A DNA stretch of 54,742 nucleotides from positions 1 through 54,742 of IMG/VR virus record IMGVR_UViG_3300037332_000228. One strand, 5' to 3'. Below, piece after piece: positions 8,816 through 16,969 of this stretch. The notes beneath the pieces were generated by a model. The model searched no databases, was not told the DNA's origin, and worked only from the letters and a program-made list of their open reading frames with translations. This stretch comes from a virus. How positions within the stretch are numbered: the stretch's first letter is position 1; each line of letters starts with the position of its first letter. Both the position numbers and the translations under genes were made by a program.

Positions 8816-8825
8816 CTTTTATAAA
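8797..8825 (+). promoter_or_regulatory. sigma70-like promoter embedded in the pnuC terminator
   Basis: TTGACG (8797-8802) lies in the terminator loop, and after a 17-bp spacer TATAAA (8820-8825) follows the T tract. One short DNA segment thus stops one transcript and starts the next. Confidence 0.6.
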
Positions 8826-8858
8826 GGATATAGAAACACAAAATAGAGAGATGCAGTG

Positions 8859-9044
8859 ATGAAAGTTTATGTTTTAGAAGCAAACACAATGACAGATGCT
8901 ACATGCCAAGTTACTTCAGGCGGCTATATAGTCGGAACATTTTCATCTCATGAGAAAGCGAGCGAAGCACTTGACGTGATCGGTGACGACTATACCCGAA
9001 AGCGCTGTGATTATGAAATTCAAGAATTTGAAATGGATGCTTGA
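8859..9044 (+). CDS. Hypothetical 61-aa protein
   Basis: Starts MKVYVLEANTMTD at the second of two start options (GTG 8856, ATG 8859), behind AGAGAG. It has the look of a small ferredoxin-like beta-alpha fold (KVYVLEA ... IVGTFSSHEKASEALDVI). Function unknown. Confidence 0.55.
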   Translation: MKVYVLEANTMTDATCQVTSGGYIVGTFSSHEKASEALDVIGDDYTRKRCDYEIQEFEMDA

Positions 9045-9105
9045 TCCATAGCGCCCAGGATCATTTAGAGTGAGGGCAATTGCACAATGAACAGCGGAGA
9101 TTTTG

Positions 9106-9285
9106 ATGGACTTTGATCAGTTAAAACAGTGGGCAACCAAAGCACAACTGTCCGACCAGCACAAGGACAAACGAATGGATGAGTACTATTGTCTAGTAAA
9201 TTCCATAGATAACCTTTGTGGACAATCCAACTCTAAACTTGCAACTGCCATTGGCGTACTCATTGACAAACACTATGATATTTGA
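9106..9285 (+). CDS. Hypothetical 59-aa protein
   Basis: Starts MDFDQLKQWATKAQL behind GCGGAG. Helical and charged. No family is recognised. Confidence 0.5.
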   Translation: MDFDQLKQWATKAQLSDQHKDKRMDEYYCLVNSIDNLCGQSNSKLATAIGVLIDKHYDI

Positions 9286-9358
9286 TAAGACTCAAAAGGA
9301 CCTGTTTCGCATTGCGGCACTGGACGGACAGCTTCTATGATGAATGGAGAAATACCAA

Positions 9359-9613
9359 ATGACAGATATGACAGAAGCAGCAAAAGTTCTATTGGATTCG
9401 TATTTGCCATACTTTGTAATTGAGTTTCCGGTAAATGCGGAAGGAAATGGGCCTGCTTCATCAGATGATGTAGACAAAGTTCTGTATGAAATTTGGGACG
9501 CAGAAACCATCGAATGTCTTCAATCACACGAACAACTGTCAAGTGCAATTTTAGGATGGTTGAAATTGCTATCTGAATACACCCAAGATACAAAACTCAA
9601 GGATTACAAATGA
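9359..9613 (+). CDS. Hypothetical 84-aa acidic protein
   Basis: ATG at 9359 is preferred over the in-frame ATG at 9344 because GGAGA lies 8 bases before it. The product (MTDMTEAAKVLLDSY...) is acidic and mainly helical. Its stop overlaps the next ATG (ATGA). Confidence 0.55.
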   Translation: MTDMTEAAKVLLDSYLPYFVIEFPVNAEGNGPASSDDVDKVLYEIWDAETIECLQSHEQLSSAILGWLKLLSEYTQDTKLKDYK

Positions 9614-10275
9614 TAAAACTGACATTCAGAGAAGAATTGGCAAATTGGATCACCGGCGGAGAGTTCATGGTGTTAAAAATAATGGCCTGTCTCGAAGGCG
9701 GATTGATGAATATGGTTATGGTCGACCGAGATACAAAACTTGCTGCACTGACATCCCGAATTGCCGAACTTGAATCTCAGGCAAAATCAATTTCCAACTT
9801 GGTAAACATCGTGAATGATCCAAAACAGTCTGATACCATAGCAGCCCTACGTGCCAAACTCGCAACGGTAGAGGATGAACGCGAGGCGTGGCATCTTTTA
9901 GTTGATGACCTCTCCGAGAGACTAGCGTCTGCAGAGGCACAGGTCAAAGATGTGGAAGCTGGTCAAGAGATATACGGGGAGGACGATTGGCAGGCCATGA
10001 AAAATATTGCATATCGAGCTGGATACTACCAAGCAGAGTGTGGACTACCAATTGACGATAAACTCCCCGAACTAAATCTCAAACTGTGCGGAAAAGTTTT
10101 GAAGGCACAGCGACGTGTCAGTAACCTGCCCCATGTTACAGAAGAAAAAATACCATGTCTGTTTTGCGGTAAGAGAGTAAATTCGAGGTGTGGAGATTGG
10201 CAAACCGCAGACCAGTGTGGGCTGTTTGCTACTCCGAAAGAAGGCTATCCAGAGCCCAAGCGTGACTCACAATGA
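9610..10275 (+). CDS. Coiled-coil protein with C-terminal zinc-ribbon-like cysteines
   Basis: A 221-aa product. Residues about 40-120 are heptad-rich (LAALTSRIAELESQ ... ALRAKLATVEDERE), predicting a coiled coil. Near the C-terminus a CLFCGK pair with later C residues (SRCGDW, DQCGLF) looks like a small metal-binding unit. Coupled by ATGA to both neighbours. The function is unknown; similar ead/Ea22-like early proteins of tailed phages share this coiled-coil-plus-cysteine layout, but I cannot show homology. Confidence 0.6.
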   Translation: MIKLTFREELANWITGGEFMVLKIMACLEGGLMNMVMVDRDTKLAALTSRIAELESQAKSISNLVNIVNDPKQSDTIAALRAKLATVEDEREAWHLLVDDLSERLASAEAQVKDVEAGQEIYGEDDWQAMKNIAYRAGYYQAECGLPIDDKLPELNLKLCGKVLKAQRRVSNLPHVTEEKIPCLFCGKRVNSRCGDWQTADQCGLFATPKEGYPEPKRDSQ

Positions 10276-10574
10276 TAGACGTGATTGCGGTTCACATGCT
10301 CAGGCAGGCCCATGATCAACTTTGCTTTGAGCAAGGAGACCACAAGGATGAAATCGACACAGCATATTCCATGGGGGCTGACGCCATAGAGCGGCTCGGC
10401 GCAATGCAGCCCAGTGTGTCAAATACCGGACCATATCCAGACCGCCTATATATTCCTCATACGGCCCTTGAGCAGTGGCATCGTAAGTGGCCTGCTCTAC
10501 CAGCGTTTGACCCCGTCGAGGCCCAAGGTGAAAGCTATGAGGTTTATGTAATCCAATCAAGCAAAAACAAGTAG
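10272..10574 (+). CDS. Hypothetical 100-aa protein
   Basis: Product MIDVIAVHMLRQAHDQ..., coupled by ATGA to the coiled-coil gene. It is slightly more GC-rich than its neighbours, like the preceding gene, so the pair may have moved together. No motif is recognised. Confidence 0.55.
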   Translation: MIDVIAVHMLRQAHDQLCFEQGDHKDEIDTAYSMGADAIERLGAMQPSVSNTGPYPDRLYIPHTALEQWHRKWPALPAFDPVEAQGESYEVYVIQSSKNK

Positions 10575-10582
10575 AGCATTCT

Positions 10583-10762
10583 ATGATTAGCACGGTATTA
10601 CGTTACATTTTGGTCAGTTCAACGGTTTTAGCACTATTTTACCTATTCGTACTGCCATGCACATTAGACCCATTTTGGATTGTTAATGTGCATGGCAGTA
10701 TAGGATTGATTTTGGGTTCTCTTGCAATTATGTTAATTGTAATGATACCAGCTGGAGAATAA
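10583..10762 (+). CDS. Small two-helix membrane protein
   Basis: A 59-aa product with two hydrophobic segments (YILVSSTVLALFYLFVL and IGLILGSLAIMLIVMI) separated by a short polar turn. The coding sequence contains a perfect 17-bp inverted repeat (10650-10700). Its own function is unknown. Confidence 0.5.
   Translation: MISTVLRYILVSSTVLALFYLFVLPCTLDPFWIVNVHGSIGLILGSLAIMLIVMIPAGE
10650..10700. repeat. Perfect 17-bp inverted repeat inside a coding gene
   Basis: Arm TACTGCCATGCACATTA (10650-10666), 17-base loop, perfect complement at 10684-10700. There is no T tail, so it is not a standard terminator. Confidence 0.8.
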
Positions 10763-10785
10763 AAGACAACAATACAATTTAGGCG

Positions 10786-10814
10786 TTGACTACGAGTGGT
10801 GGATTTGCTACAAC
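10786..10814 (+). promoter_or_regulatory. sigma70-like promoter
   Basis: TTGACT (10786-10791), 17-bp spacer, TACAAC (10809-10814), 33 bases before the next start codon. Confidence 0.6.
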
Positions 10815-10846
10815 TAATTAACAGTAATGCAATCGGAGACAATAAC

Positions 10847-11014
10847 ATGACCCTTAAAATTAATGATCGCGTAACATTTAAGAGCAACGGCACAGAAGAG
10901 CATGGTCGCATCACCCACATTGATAGCGGAACAGCCACAATCAAAGTGTGGGACAGCATGGTCGGAGAGCATTATCTGACTTTTGAGAAGTTAGGCCGCT
11001 GCTCCAAGGATTAA
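10847..11014 (+). CDS. Small KOW/SH3-like protein
   Basis: A 55-aa product. MTLKINDRVTFKSNGTEEHGRITHIDSG has the pattern of a small beta barrel (KOW/Tudor-like). The start at 10847 follows GGAGAC. Its role is unknown; many phages carry such short proteins. Confidence 0.55.
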   Translation: MTLKINDRVTFKSNGTEEHGRITHIDSGTATIKVWDSMVGEHYLTFEKLGRCSKD

Positions 11015-11037
11015 TAGATCAAATCAAGGAGATGCAC

Positions 11038-11219
11038 ATGTCACATATGTCAGATCAAATCATGAAGCTCACCGGAAGGTGCAAATTGGCAAATTGATTG
11101 AAACTGTGGAATCACTCAGACTGACTGCATATGGATATGATCATCGTTATGAAACTGCATTTCATGGTGAAGTATTTGAAACATTGACCGAGGCATTGAA
11201 CAATTTGACATTGACTTGA
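11038..11219 (+). pseudogene. Possible frameshifted small gene
   Basis: An AAGGAG site leads to an ATG at 11038, but that frame stops after 19 codons at 11097. The overlapping +2 frame then stays open to 11219 with a protein-like sequence (QIGKLIETVESLRLTAYG ... TLTEALNNLTLT) and no good start of its own. This looks like one gene of about 60 codons broken by a frameshift. A 46-aa protein from GTG 11083 is the alternative. Confidence 0.4.
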
Positions 11220-11268
11220 GATTCGCCATCATGTATTACATAGTTAAGCCACACAAAGGGACATGAAC

Positions 11269-11523
11269 ATGACTGTAACTGACAAAATTTCAAACAACGA
11301 CAACTTCATAGTAGTGACCAAATTCAATCACGTACTCACGTGCTTTGGATATGGCGGCACTGTGGATGAGGCTGTTTCTGACACAGACAGTCACATTGAT
11401 ATTCCTGGATTTGAAATTACTGATACCACAATTTGGAAAAACACACACAAAATCACAACCAGCCGAAAGGGATGTGAGTGGGCATTTGAGCGCGTGAGTG
11501 GTTCAGCAATCAAGATTGCATGA
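11269..11523 (+). CDS. Hypothetical 84-aa protein
   Basis: ATG at 11269 is preferred over ATG 11263, as AAAGGG lies 8 bases upstream. Product MTVTDKISNNDNFIV..., mixed alpha/beta, no motif recognised. Confidence 0.55.
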   Translation: MTVTDKISNNDNFIVVTKFNHVLTCFGYGGTVDEAVSDTDSHIDIPGFEITDTTIWKNTHKITTSRKGCEWAFERVSGSAIKIA

Positions 11524-11652
11524 CTGTTCAAGAATGGTACAACAAAAATCATACACATAAAGACTAGAATCGGACATCCTGGATTCGCTCATGGTTCCGA
11601 AGAGGTATATTTGTTCGCAGGGCCTGAATTTAATAACGTAGCTGGAGAATAA
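11520..11652 (+). pseudogene. Possible frameshifted small gene
   Basis: ATG 11520 (ATGA overlap with the previous stop) opens MTVQEWYNKNHTHKD and stops. Reading one base fewer in the A5 run around 11545 joins it to a frame that continues as IIHIKTRIGHPGFAHGSEE and ends at 11652, one base before the next ATG. The join would give a normal small protein of about 43 aa. Confidence 0.4.
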
Positions 11653-11653
11653 C

Positions 11654-11953
11654 ATGACACCATTAATTGCACGAATGCTCAAGCACGCCTTCCTCAGTGG
11701 GGTGGTTGCTGCAAAGAATTTACCAGCGCACGAACCATACAACGGCAATGAACTTTGGGAAGATTACGACCCCATGGATGAAGAACTCAAACAACTTCAT
11801 GCGGTAATTGACGAACATGACAAGAACATGAAACTGGCGTTTGTAGATGGGTTCAACAGTGTGGAATCACGTTCGCTTCATGAGAATACAGTGGAATCAG
11901 CTTGGAAAGATTCCGAAACAAAATATAGACAGAAGGACCCATTAAATGAATAA
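11654..11953 (+). CDS. Hypothetical 99-aa protein
   Basis: Starts MTPLIARMLKHAFLSG behind GGAGAATAAC. Acidic and helical; overlaps the nadR start by 8 bases. No family is recognised. Confidence 0.6.
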   Translation: MTPLIARMLKHAFLSGVVAAKNLPAHEPYNGNELWEDYDPMDEELKQLHAVIDEHDKNMKLAFVDGFNSVESRSLHENTVESAWKDSETKYRQKDPLNE

Positions 11954-12965
11954 AATTGGCATTACCATTGGTAAATTTATGCCGCTTCACCTCGGCCACG
12001 AGCTCTTAATTGAGTTTGGTTCTGCCATGATGGATGAGTTTTATGTTGTGGTGTCAGGCAGGGAAACAGATGAAATTCCACTCACCTTTAGATTTGAGTG
12101 GGTCGAGTCATTTGTCGAAAAGAGCAGACTGAAAAATGTAACTGTGGTATATCACGTGGATGAGTCACCAACTCCTATTGATGTCGACGAACATGGGACA
12201 GTGCTGGACATTGAGTTTCAACAATATTGGGTTACAGAGTTCAATAAGATTGCACCCAATGCAACCCACTTTGTTTCCAGTGATCGTTATGGTAAGGCCA
12301 TGGCTGATGTCATGAGAATTAAATGGCTTCCTGTTGATCCTGATCGAGAAACAGTGAACATTTCAGCAACCAAAATCAGAAACCAACCCGCCTTCAACTA
12401 TCAAATGATTTCTGATGTGGCCAAGCCTTATTTTCAGAAACGGATTGCCGTCATTGGCGCAGAGAGTACAGGAAAGTCCACTATTGTCAAATACTTGGCT
12501 GAACTGTTCAGCACATTAGCAGCACATGAATATGGTCGCACTGTTAGTGAAACACGGAACAGTTCCTTCAATGTAGACGACTTCCATCAGATCTATCAGG
12601 GACAGAGAGCATTGATTGAAAGTTCAGCATGTAAGGCAAATGACATAGTGTTTACTGACACCGAGGCATTCACCACATATCTGTTTGGTAAATTGTATCT
12701 TGGTATGGATTTCACAGAAATGTTTGACTATGCAGTGTATGAACAGCAAATTGATCTTTATATTATTCTTGCTCCAACTGTGCCATGGATTCAGGACGGG
12801 GACAGGATTCTTGACAAACAAACAGACCGAGAGAAATTTCATAATGGACTCGTAAACTTTGTTGAAGAGTATAACAAGCCACATGTAATCATCGACCAGA
12901 AGCATTGGAGTGATAGAACGTACATGTCTATTAACGCAGTTGAACGGTTGAGAGAACCAAACTAA
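11946..12965 (+). CDS. nadR: NadR-like bifunctional NMN adenylyltransferase / ribosylnicotinamide kinase
   Basis: A 339-aa product with two domains. Residues 1-160 are a nucleotidyltransferase with GKFMPLHLGH (9-18) and a C-terminal ISATKIR motif (139-145), which adenylate NMN to NAD+. Residues 165-335 are a P-loop kinase with GAESTGKST (171-179), which phosphorylates nicotinamide riboside. Together they turn imported nicotinamide riboside into NAD+, the step after PnuC encoded 3 kb upstream. The helix-turn-helix repressor domain of enterobacterial NadR is absent. Similar genes occur in T4-like vibriophages. Confidence 0.92.
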   Translation: MNKIGITIGKFMPLHLGHELLIEFGSAMMDEFYVVVSGRETDEIPLTFRFEWVESFVEKSRLKNVTVVYHVDESPTPIDVDEHGTVLDIEFQQYWVTEFNKIAPNATHFVSSDRYGKAMADVMRIKWLPVDPDRETVNISATKIRNQPAFNYQMISDVAKPYFQKRIAVIGAESTGKSTIVKYLAELFSTLAAHEYGRTVSETRNSSFNVDDFHQIYQGQRALIESSACKANDIVFTDTEAFTTYLFGKLYLGMDFTEMFDYAVYEQQIDLYIILAPTVPWIQDGDRILDKQTDREKFHNGLVNFVEEYNKPHVIIDQKHWSDRTYMSINAVERLREPN

Positions 12966-12985
12966 TCGATTGCAAAATTCTTTAA

Positions 12986-13014
12986 TTGACATTGCCTCTT
13001 ACTTAGTATAAGAT
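12986..13014 (+). promoter_or_regulatory. sigma70-like promoter
   Basis: TTGACA (12986-12991), 17-bp spacer, TAAGAT (13009-13014); a TATAAG reading with a 15-bp spacer overlaps it. It drives the large gene at 13.1 kb. Confidence 0.6.
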
Positions 13015-13093
13015 AAAGTACAAGCAATTGGGAAAACAATTCTCATTCCAAAGTACCTAATGAAATACGTCAAAATGAAACAGGAAAGACACA

Positions 13094-15100
13094 ATGAATA
13101 ACTTCAAACACTTTGCAGATCTAGTGAATAAACAAATTTCATATATGTCAGATCATGGTGATTTGTACATCAGTGATGCTGACAAAAATGAACTTTGGGA
13201 TCTATATCTCAGTTCATTCCCAGAAGGCACCAATGAGATCTACAAAGAACGAACTGAGCATGACTGTAATTGCTGTAAGCATTTTGTCCGAAACATTGCC
13301 AACATGGTTGCAATTTCAAATAGTGAAATCACCACAGTGTGGGACACGGCTGAAGAACATGCCAAATACCCATTTAATATTGTCGCGGGCAAGCTGGCAG
13401 AACGAGTGCGCGGGTCCAAAATTGAAACAGTATTTTTTAAGCAAGAAGAAAAATATGGGACTCCCACCAGTGTTCAACTCGCCGATGATATGTCAACTGT
13501 GACCTGGGACCACTTTCACGTGAAATTGGATAAGAAGCATGTGAAATTGGATGCTGCCACGCTGCAATCAGATGCGAATTCCAAGGCGCAGGTGCTGCGG
13601 CGATCACTCGATGAACTATCCAAATCTGCTGTTGAATCTGTACAGGAATTAATCAATGAAAATTCCATATATCGTGGCGCAGAGTTCAAGTCTGCGGTTG
13701 ACGAATTCGCCAAACTTAAAACTGCATATGATCAATTGAACTCACAAACATCACGTGATCTTTTTGTATGGAAACATGTGAACAGTTTTGTCTCCAGATT
13801 CAAAAATACAGTGATTGGTACTCTGGTTGAAGATATTTCAACAGGCGTCGATTTGGAACATGCTGTTCGATCATATGAAACCAAGGTTGCTCCCACTAAC
13901 TATAAGCGCCCAAAGAGTTTGATTACCCCTTCCATGATCAAGGCCGCGATGAAGACCGTTGATGATCTTGCAATTGAGCCCAGTCTACATCGCCGCCACG
14001 CTGCGCTGTCAGATGTGTCAGTGAACAATGTACTATATGTCAATACCAAAAGCCGCGCCAAGATGCGAGACACGGGTAGTATTTCTGACATGCTCATGGG
14101 CGAATCCAAAGCCAAGAAGCCTAAGACTCAACCGGCCATGGGTATTTCAATTCAGGACTTTGTGGACAATATTGTTCCGATGTCAAGTGAAATTGCTGTT
14201 GAATTTAAAAATTCCATGGTTGGCAACTTGATGAGCGTGACTGCTCCCAAGACGGCAACTGCCCCTAGTATTTTTAAATGGGATAACAATTTTGCATGGA
14301 GTTATAATGGCAACGTCACTGACTCAATTAAAGAAAAAGTCAAACGTGCCGGTGGTAACGTGGATGCAGTCATGCGAGTCAGTCTCAATTGGTTTAACAC
14401 AGACGATCTTGATATTCAAGTTCATGAACCAAATGACAATCACATCTACTTTGGTAACAAAGACAACAAACTTGATATTGACATGAATGCAGGGTACGGC
14501 AAAGTTCGCGATGCAGTGGAAAACGTACAATGGCGATCAACCCCACGTGACGGTATTTACAGAGTTCGCGTACATAACTTCGCCAAACGAGAATCGATTG
14601 ATGTTGGATTCAACCTGCAAGTGGAATTTGATGGAGTAATTTATGATTATTCATATGATAAACCTGCCACTGGGTATATTGATTCACTGCGTATTCATGT
14701 CGTCAATGGCAAATTGGATAAGATTGTTAAAGACAAGTCAATTCTGGACCATAGTAGTTCACAGGATGCATGGGGGATTTCCACCGAAAGCTTCGTGCCA
14801 GTCAATACTGTAATTGCAAGTCCAAACCACTGGGATGACAATAAATCAGGCAATAAGCATTGGTTCTTTATTGTGGAAAATTGTCTAAATCCTGAACCGG
14901 TTCGGGGTATCTATAATGAATACTTATCCTCAGATCTTGATAAGCATCGCAAAGTGTTTGAAATCTTGGGAGACAAACTTAAATGTGATTTCTCAGAGAA
15001 TCAAATGAGTGGGTTTGGGTTCTCGTCTACAAAGCAAGAGTCAGTGGTTGCCCGCGTGACAACTGCTACATCAACCAAACTATATAATATCAATTTTTAA
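13094..15100 (+). CDS. Large phage protein with C-terminal DUF2135/YfaP-like beta-sandwich
   Basis: A 668-aa product with AGGAAAG before the ATG. The N-terminus carries a TEHDCNCCKHFVRN motif (about residues 54-67), possibly metal binding, which I associate with large conserved phage proteins of unknown role. The middle is charged and helical. Around residues 430-530, RVSLNWFNTDDLDIQVHEP, then DIDMNAG, VENVQW and GIYRVRVHNF match the YfaP/DUF2135 repeat pattern. The last 130 residues have no assignment. It has its own promoter. It is probably abundant and early, but I infer no activity. Confidence 0.7.
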   Translation: MNNFKHFADLVNKQISYMSDHGDLYISDADKNELWDLYLSSFPEGTNEIYKERTEHDCNCCKHFVRNIANMVAISNSEITTVWDTAEEHAKYPFNIVAGKLAERVRGSKIETVFFKQEEKYGTPTSVQLADDMSTVTWDHFHVKLDKKHVKLDAATLQSDANSKAQVLRRSLDELSKSAVESVQELINENSIYRGAEFKSAVDEFAKLKTAYDQLNSQTSRDLFVWKHVNSFVSRFKNTVIGTLVEDISTGVDLEHAVRSYETKVAPTNYKRPKSLITPSMIKAAMKTVDDLAIEPSLHRRHAALSDVSVNNVLYVNTKSRAKMRDTGSISDMLMGESKAKKPKTQPAMGISIQDFVDNIVPMSSEIAVEFKNSMVGNLMSVTAPKTATAPSIFKWDNNFAWSYNGNVTDSIKEKVKRAGGNVDAVMRVSLNWFNTDDLDIQVHEPNDNHIYFGNKDNKLDIDMNAGYGKVRDAVENVQWRSTPRDGIYRVRVHNFAKRESIDVGFNLQVEFDGVIYDYSYDKPATGYIDSLRIHVVNGKLDKIVKDKSILDHSSSQDAWGISTESFVPVNTVIASPNHWDDNKSGNKHWFFIVENCLNPEPVRGIYNEYLSSDLDKHRKVFEILGDKLKCDFSENQMSGFGFSSTKQESVVARVTTATSTKLYNINF

Positions 15101-15111
15101 AGGAATAAAAT

Positions 15112-15615
15112 ATGACCAAGTTAGACTGGGCCAAGACTGAACTGGAGTTTGCAGGATATCCTGCAAACGATCCAGAAGATGGACCAAATAAATGGCTTCG
15201 TGAAGGCACTCTGGAACTTTTGGAAGTATTCAGTACACAAGGACACAGCGGATCATCTGCACCATTTGCCCTCAATCTATTCTCAAAATTGGCAGCATAT
15301 AAACCATTGACTCCTCTGACCGGGAATGATTCTGAATGGATGGAAGTGTCTGATGATGGGATTTGTCAGAATGTACGGGACGGATCAGTATTCCGTGGGG
15401 CTGATGGACAAGCATATTGGCTGGATGGTGTTGTATTCTGGGAATGGCATTCAGCTGATGACATGTATGATGGTGAACCATTCAAGACATACTTTACATC
15501 CATTGACAGTCATGTTAATATTGAGTTTCCGTGGTGTCAACCTGAGAGTTCAGAATACAAGTTCCGACCAAGTGACGAATACCCAAATGAACAATTAACC
15601 CAAGTAGGAGAATAA
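15112..15615 (+). CDS. Conserved phage hypothetical (PLTPLTG motif)
   Basis: A 167-aa product. PLTPLTGNDSEWMEV, QNVRDGSVFRGADGQAYWLDG and the IEFPW segment form a pattern found in many tailed-phage hypothetical proteins. It follows the 668-aa gene by 11 bases with AAAGGAAT upstream. Role unknown. Confidence 0.7.
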   Translation: MTKLDWAKTELEFAGYPANDPEDGPNKWLREGTLELLEVFSTQGHSGSSAPFALNLFSKLAAYKPLTPLTGNDSEWMEVSDDGICQNVRDGSVFRGADGQAYWLDGVVFWEWHSADDMYDGEPFKTYFTSIDSHVNIEFPWCQPESSEYKFRPSDEYPNEQLTQVGE

Positions 15616-15619
15616 GACT

Positions 15620-16015
15620 ATGAATATTTTTGAAAATGCAACCCGCAAGAACTATATGTTTGCCAGCAAAGTTGGAGAACTCAATGTGATCATGCTATGG
15701 GAACTGCCTTTGACGTCAACGCGGCAGGCGTGTCTCAATGATGTGGCCAAGGGCATTAATGCTCAACTCAAAGCAGAACAAGAGGACAGCTTCGTTGAAG
15801 TGTCTACCAACGCGAAGAAGGCAGAGCTTGAGGCCAAGTTGGAAATCGTCAAGCATGTGATCGCAGTCAAGATGCAAGAGAACGCGGACCGTACCGAGGC
15901 GGCTGAGAAGCATGCTCGCAAGGCACAACTCACAGAACTACTGGCTCGAAAGCGTGATCAGGTACTTGAGTCCAAGACAGTGGAAGAGATCGAAGCTGAA
16001 CTGGCAGCAATGTAA
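15620..16015 (+). CDS. Hypothetical coiled-coil phage protein
   Basis: A 131-aa product. The N-terminal part (FATKVGEL-like; MLWELPLTS) is globular and residues about 60-131 are a long charged helix (AELEAKLEIVKHVIAV ... RKAQLTELLARK). This layout is common in a small phage protein family without known function. A perfect-stem terminator follows 5 bases after the stop. Confidence 0.65.
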   Translation: MNIFENATRKNYMFASKVGELNVIMLWELPLTSTRQACLNDVAKGINAQLKAEQEDSFVEVSTNAKKAELEAKLEIVKHVIAVKMQENADRTEAAEKHARKAQLTELLARKRDQVLESKTVEEIEAELAAM

Positions 16016-16020
16016 ACGAA

Positions 16021-16054
16021 CTCTGGGGCGACTAGTCAAATAGTCGCCCCAGAG
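16021..16054 (+). terminator. Strong hairpin terminator
   Basis: Perfect 14-bp stem (CTCTGGGGCGACTA and complement), 6-base loop, directly after a gene end; only a weak T stretch follows. Confidence 0.75.
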
Positions 16055-16074
16055 CATTATTAGTAAGTTATATC

Positions 16075-16103
16075 TTGACATACAAATGTGATTATTTTAT
16101 ATT
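16075..16103 (+). promoter_or_regulatory. sigma70-like promoter
   Basis: TTGACA (16075-16080), 17-bp spacer, TATATT (16098-16103). It leads only to an 8-codon reading frame before the next promoter begins. Confidence 0.65.
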
Positions 16104-16129
16104 GTCAATTACAATGTAGGAGAATAATA

Positions 16130-16156
16130 ATGCAATCCAATTATGAAATCATTTAG
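16130..16156 (+). pseudogene. Eight-codon frame, probably a truncated gene start
   Basis: A promoter, a TAGGAG ribosome site and an ATG with normal spacing lead into MQSNYEII and a stop. The stop coincides with the first bases of the duplicated promoter block at 16153, so a former gene appears to have lost its body when that block arrived. A leader peptide is the alternative. Confidence 0.4.
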
Positions 16157-16213
16157 AACAAATTAGTTGACACTACGTTCCAATTAGCTTACAACAATAT
16201 ATAATAACAAAGG
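16153..16213 (+). repeat. Duplicated promoter block, copy 1
   Basis: About 60 bases nearly identical to 16970-17033: TTAGAACAAA-TTGACA-TTCCAATTAGCTTA-AACAATA-ATATAATAACAAA. It carries the whole promoter plus untranslated leader. Confidence 0.85.
16167..16195 (+). promoter_or_regulatory. sigma70-like promoter within repeat copy 1
   Basis: TTGACA (16167-16172), 17-bp spacer, TACAAC (16190-16195), 28 bases before the next start codon. Confidence 0.7.
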
Positions 16214-16222
16214 TATTGCATA

Positions 16223-16495
16223 ATGACTGATCGAGCATCTAAATTTCAAGTGACCTTCCGAAAAAAGCAGGAAGACGGCACTGTTATCAGCAGAGAAGAA
16301 GACTGGGTCATGCGAATTCCCAATGTGGGAGAATCGGTTATGATCAATGTTGATGGCAACCAGCCTAACTTTAGCGGCGTGGTCGAGGACATTAGAACGG
16401 TTGTTGTCAACAATGGCGAATATTGGTTAAGGCCAAATGACAGCCTTGATGTATTCTGCTATTACGTTGTGACCCTATCGGTCAAAGACCTGTAG
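16223..16495 (+). CDS. Hypothetical 90-aa protein
   Basis: Starts MTDRASKFQVTFRKK behind AAAGG. Beta-rich (VGESVMINVDG ... WLRPNDSLDVF). No family is recognised. Its last codons form the 5' arm of a hairpin. Confidence 0.6.
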   Translation: MTDRASKFQVTFRKKQEDGTVISREEDWVMRIPNVGESVMINVDGNQPNFSGVVEDIRTVVVNNGEYWLRPNDSLDVFCYYVVTLSVKDL

Positions 16496-16501
16496 GGTCA
16501 C
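16469..16501 (+). terminator. Hairpin overlapping a stop codon
   Basis: Arms GTGACCCTA..GGTC and GACC..TAGGGTCAC with a 2x2 internal mismatch and an AAA loop; the TAG stop lies in the 3' arm. Probable terminator or mRNA-end hairpin without a T tail. Confidence 0.55.
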
Positions 16502-16544
16502 AATATACTTTGGCTTTGATCACACAACTCAAAAGGATAATTTA

Positions 16545-16817
16545 ATGAACATTGATTACAGCAAACTTCCCTTTCACATGCAAGACGGAACAAGGCGTTA
16601 CATCGAGAATGGTATCCCACCAGGCGGATTCTTGTCAGCAGTAATTTGCAACGACTTGAGCGGTGCATACGGTAAAGCAGACCACCACAATCGCACTGTA
16701 ATTGAAGACTGGATTAGTTTCTTCCACAATGATGCGCCTAGGGGCTGTTCGGGAAGTGTGGTCGCATTTAACGATTGGTGCAGTTCAGGTGGAACGATGA
16801 AAGGTGTTATGACATGA
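16545..16817 (+). CDS. Conserved small phage protein (IPPGGFL motif)
   Basis: A 90-aa product. The run LPFHMQDGTRRYIENGIPP and GGFLSAVICNDLSGAYGKAD resembles a widespread tailed-phage hypothetical family. It is coupled by ATGA to the next gene. Function unknown. Confidence 0.7.
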   Translation: MNIDYSKLPFHMQDGTRRYIENGIPPGGFLSAVICNDLSGAYGKADHHNRTVIEDWISFFHNDAPRGCSGSVVAFNDWCSSGGTMKGVMT

Positions 16818-16963
16818 ACGATTATCAAAAATTAAAAGATGTTCTTAAGAAACTGATCCAAGAACAGAGTGAAGGAGAATGGGACGATGCAACTGTCAAA
16901 TCTGATGTTGTAATTTTCGCATTGAAAATTAGCCAAACATTTCCGGAGTTGTTTAACAAATGA
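16814..16963 (+). CDS. Hypothetical 49-aa protein
   Basis: ATG in an ATGA overlap. Product MNDYQKLKDVLKKLIQEQ..., two predicted helices. No family is recognised. Confidence 0.5.
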   Translation: MNDYQKLKDVLKKLIQEQSEGEWDDATVKSDVVIFALKISQTFPELFNK

Positions 16964-16969
16964 AAACAG

